From contig DEBN01000102.1 of the NCBI GenBank assembly GCA_002348825.1, positions 11,399-17,544 on the forward strand: a stretch of DNA of 6,146 nucleotides. The letters run 5' to 3'. This DNA is from Gammaproteobacteria bacterium UBA2955 (GTDB lineage Bacteria > Pseudomonadota > Gammaproteobacteria > Pseudomonadales > Azotimanducaceae). The notes beneath the pieces are model-generated. The model did no database searches and was not told the origin of the DNA. It worked only from the letters and a program-made list of their open reading frames with translations. This document shows positions 5,383 to 6,146 of the stretch, piece by piece. The translations under genes were made by a program, and so were the position numbers. How positions within the stretch are numbered: position 1 is the first letter of the stretch; each line of letters opens with the position of its first letter.

Positions 5383-6146
5383 GGCAACGACTCTCCCATG
5401 GCTGCTTGGATAACTTGATACACGTCGGCGCGATCAAGCTGTACGCGCAACGCCTGTTGCGCGAGTGTAAGGCGCTCTAGGTTCAAGCTCCCCAACAGCG
5501 CCACCGGTCGCGCGGGATGCGCCAGCACAAAGGCCAAACCGATGGTGGGCAGGTCGACACCCTCGCGCTCGGCCAGAGTCTGCAGAACCGAGACCAAGCC
5601 ATCCGGCATGGTACTTGGGTCACCCAGTCGACCGCCTGCCAAGGGACTCCAAACCAGAAGGGTCTGTTGATGTTGCATACATTGATCAAAAGTACCGTCG
5701 AACAGTGGGTCTAAGTGCAGTGCCGAATATTGCAGTTGCTGACTGATAATCTCACCGGGCAGATACGCCATAAGCGCGCTGGTTTGATCGGTGGTGTAGT
5801 TGGATACCCCAAACGCACGAACCTTGCCGCTGTCTTTCAGGCGCTGCAGCACCCGCGCGGTTTCTTCTGGGTGGGTGAGCATGTCCGGCCGATGAATCTG
5901 ATACAAATCCAGACACTCCACCCCAAGCCGCCGCAGCGAATCGTTGCAGGCTTGCTCTAGATTGGCGGAGTCGTAAGGCACGCCGGGAATAATGCCGCCC
6001 TTAGACGCCAGCACCATCTGGTCGCGCAAGCCCGGCGCGTCTTTGAGCACCTCACCTAACAATTCTTCAGCCGAACCAAATGCCGTGCCGCCCCAGTCCA
6101 GGCCATAGACATCTGCGGTGTCGATCAGGTTCATACCGTGCGCCAA
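5379..6146 (-). CDS. Aldo/keto reductase, YdhF-like, N-terminus outside window
   Basis: This NADPH-type oxidoreductase of the aldo/keto reductase superfamily (TIM barrel) should interconvert aldehydes or ketones and alcohols. The visible part is 255 residues after entering from the right edge. The full catalytic tetrad is present: Asp9 and Tyr14 in IDTADVYG, Lys49 in LASKGG and His85 in YQIHRPD (numbered from the edge). GKVRAFGVSNYT at 107-118 is a further family motif, and LLGSLN near 217-222 belongs to the cofactor phosphate-binding region. The stretch LDPLFDGTFDQ with VWSPLAGGRLGDP resembles E. coli YdhF closely. By comparison with YdhF (about 298 aa), some 40-45 N-terminal residues lie beyond the window. 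The TTG at the edge is an internal codon, not a start. The TGA stop overlaps the ATG of the monooxygenase gene by 4 bases, so both should be on one transcript whose promoter lies to the right. The natural substrate cannot be told. Confidence 0.93.
   Translation of the reverse strand: MAHGMNLIDTADVYGLDWGGTAFGSAEELLGEVLKDAPGLRDQMVLASKGGIIPGVPYDSANLEQACNDSLRRLGVECLDLYQIHRPDMLTHPEETARVLQRLKDSGKVRAFGVSNYTTDQTSALMAYLPGEIISQQLQYSALHLDPLFDGTFDQCMQHQQTLLVWSPLAGGRLGDPSTMPDGLVSVLQTLAEREGVDLPTIGLAFVLAHPARPVALLGSLNLERLTLAQQALRVQLDRADVYQVIQAAMGESLP

Noticed and set aside
5086..5418. Plus-strand open frame of 110 codons across the reductase/monooxygenase junction
   Set aside because: It is antisense to two genes with strong family signatures; no RBS or recognisable motif.
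1..6146. Signs of a mobile element, defence system or CRISPR array
   Set aside because: No transposase, integrase, terminal inverted repeats, regularly spaced repeats or tRNA-like attachment site were seen, and all genes look like ordinary metabolic genes.

Overview
The window looks like chromosomal DNA of a Gram-negative proteobacterium. It has moderately high GC, short gaps between genes, clear Shine-Dalgarno sites and a type II (lipobox) lipoprotein. A marine or environmental gammaproteobacterium is a reasonable guess, but no lineage marker is present. I see no RNA gene, insertion sequence, CRISPR array or phage gene.

Layout. Bases 1-3743 hold three minus-strand genes. In transcription order these are a small lipoprotein of unknown function (3743-3273), a saccharopine-dehydrogenase-like NAD(P) oxidoreductase (3205-2015) and a copper/topaquinone amine oxidase (1883 to beyond base 1). 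The amine oxidase is open for 627 codons and lacks only its extreme C-terminus. A 176-base divergent spacer (3744-3919) separates this run from a plus-strand Rid-family (YjgF/YER057c/UK114) gene at 3920-4309. That gene converges, with a 17-base gap, on a second minus-strand pair: an aldo/keto reductase entering from the right edge (6146-5379, N-terminus outside) and an SsuD-like flavin-dependent monooxygenase (5382-4327). The pair overlaps by 4 bases (ATGA).

How the genes may work together. Apart from the lipoprotein, all are small-molecule enzymes suited to amine, imine and aldehyde chemistry. The amine oxidase makes aldehyde, ammonia and H2O2. Rid proteins act on or bind reactive imines and related metabolites. 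The aldo/keto reductase can reduce aldehydes. The saccharopine-dehydrogenase fold works on C-N bonds or related NAD(P) chemistry. The SsuD-like enzyme would use reduced FMN and O2 to break a C-S or similar bond or to oxygenate a substrate. A catabolic locus for an amine- or sulfur-containing compound is a sensible but unproven reading. Three proteins differ from their best-studied relatives at functional positions: the Rid protein lacks the substrate-binding arginine, the monooxygenase lacks the SsuD active-site cysteine, and the amine oxidase has valine where the Arthrobacter enzyme has its gate tyrosine. Substrates should therefore not be copied from those relatives.
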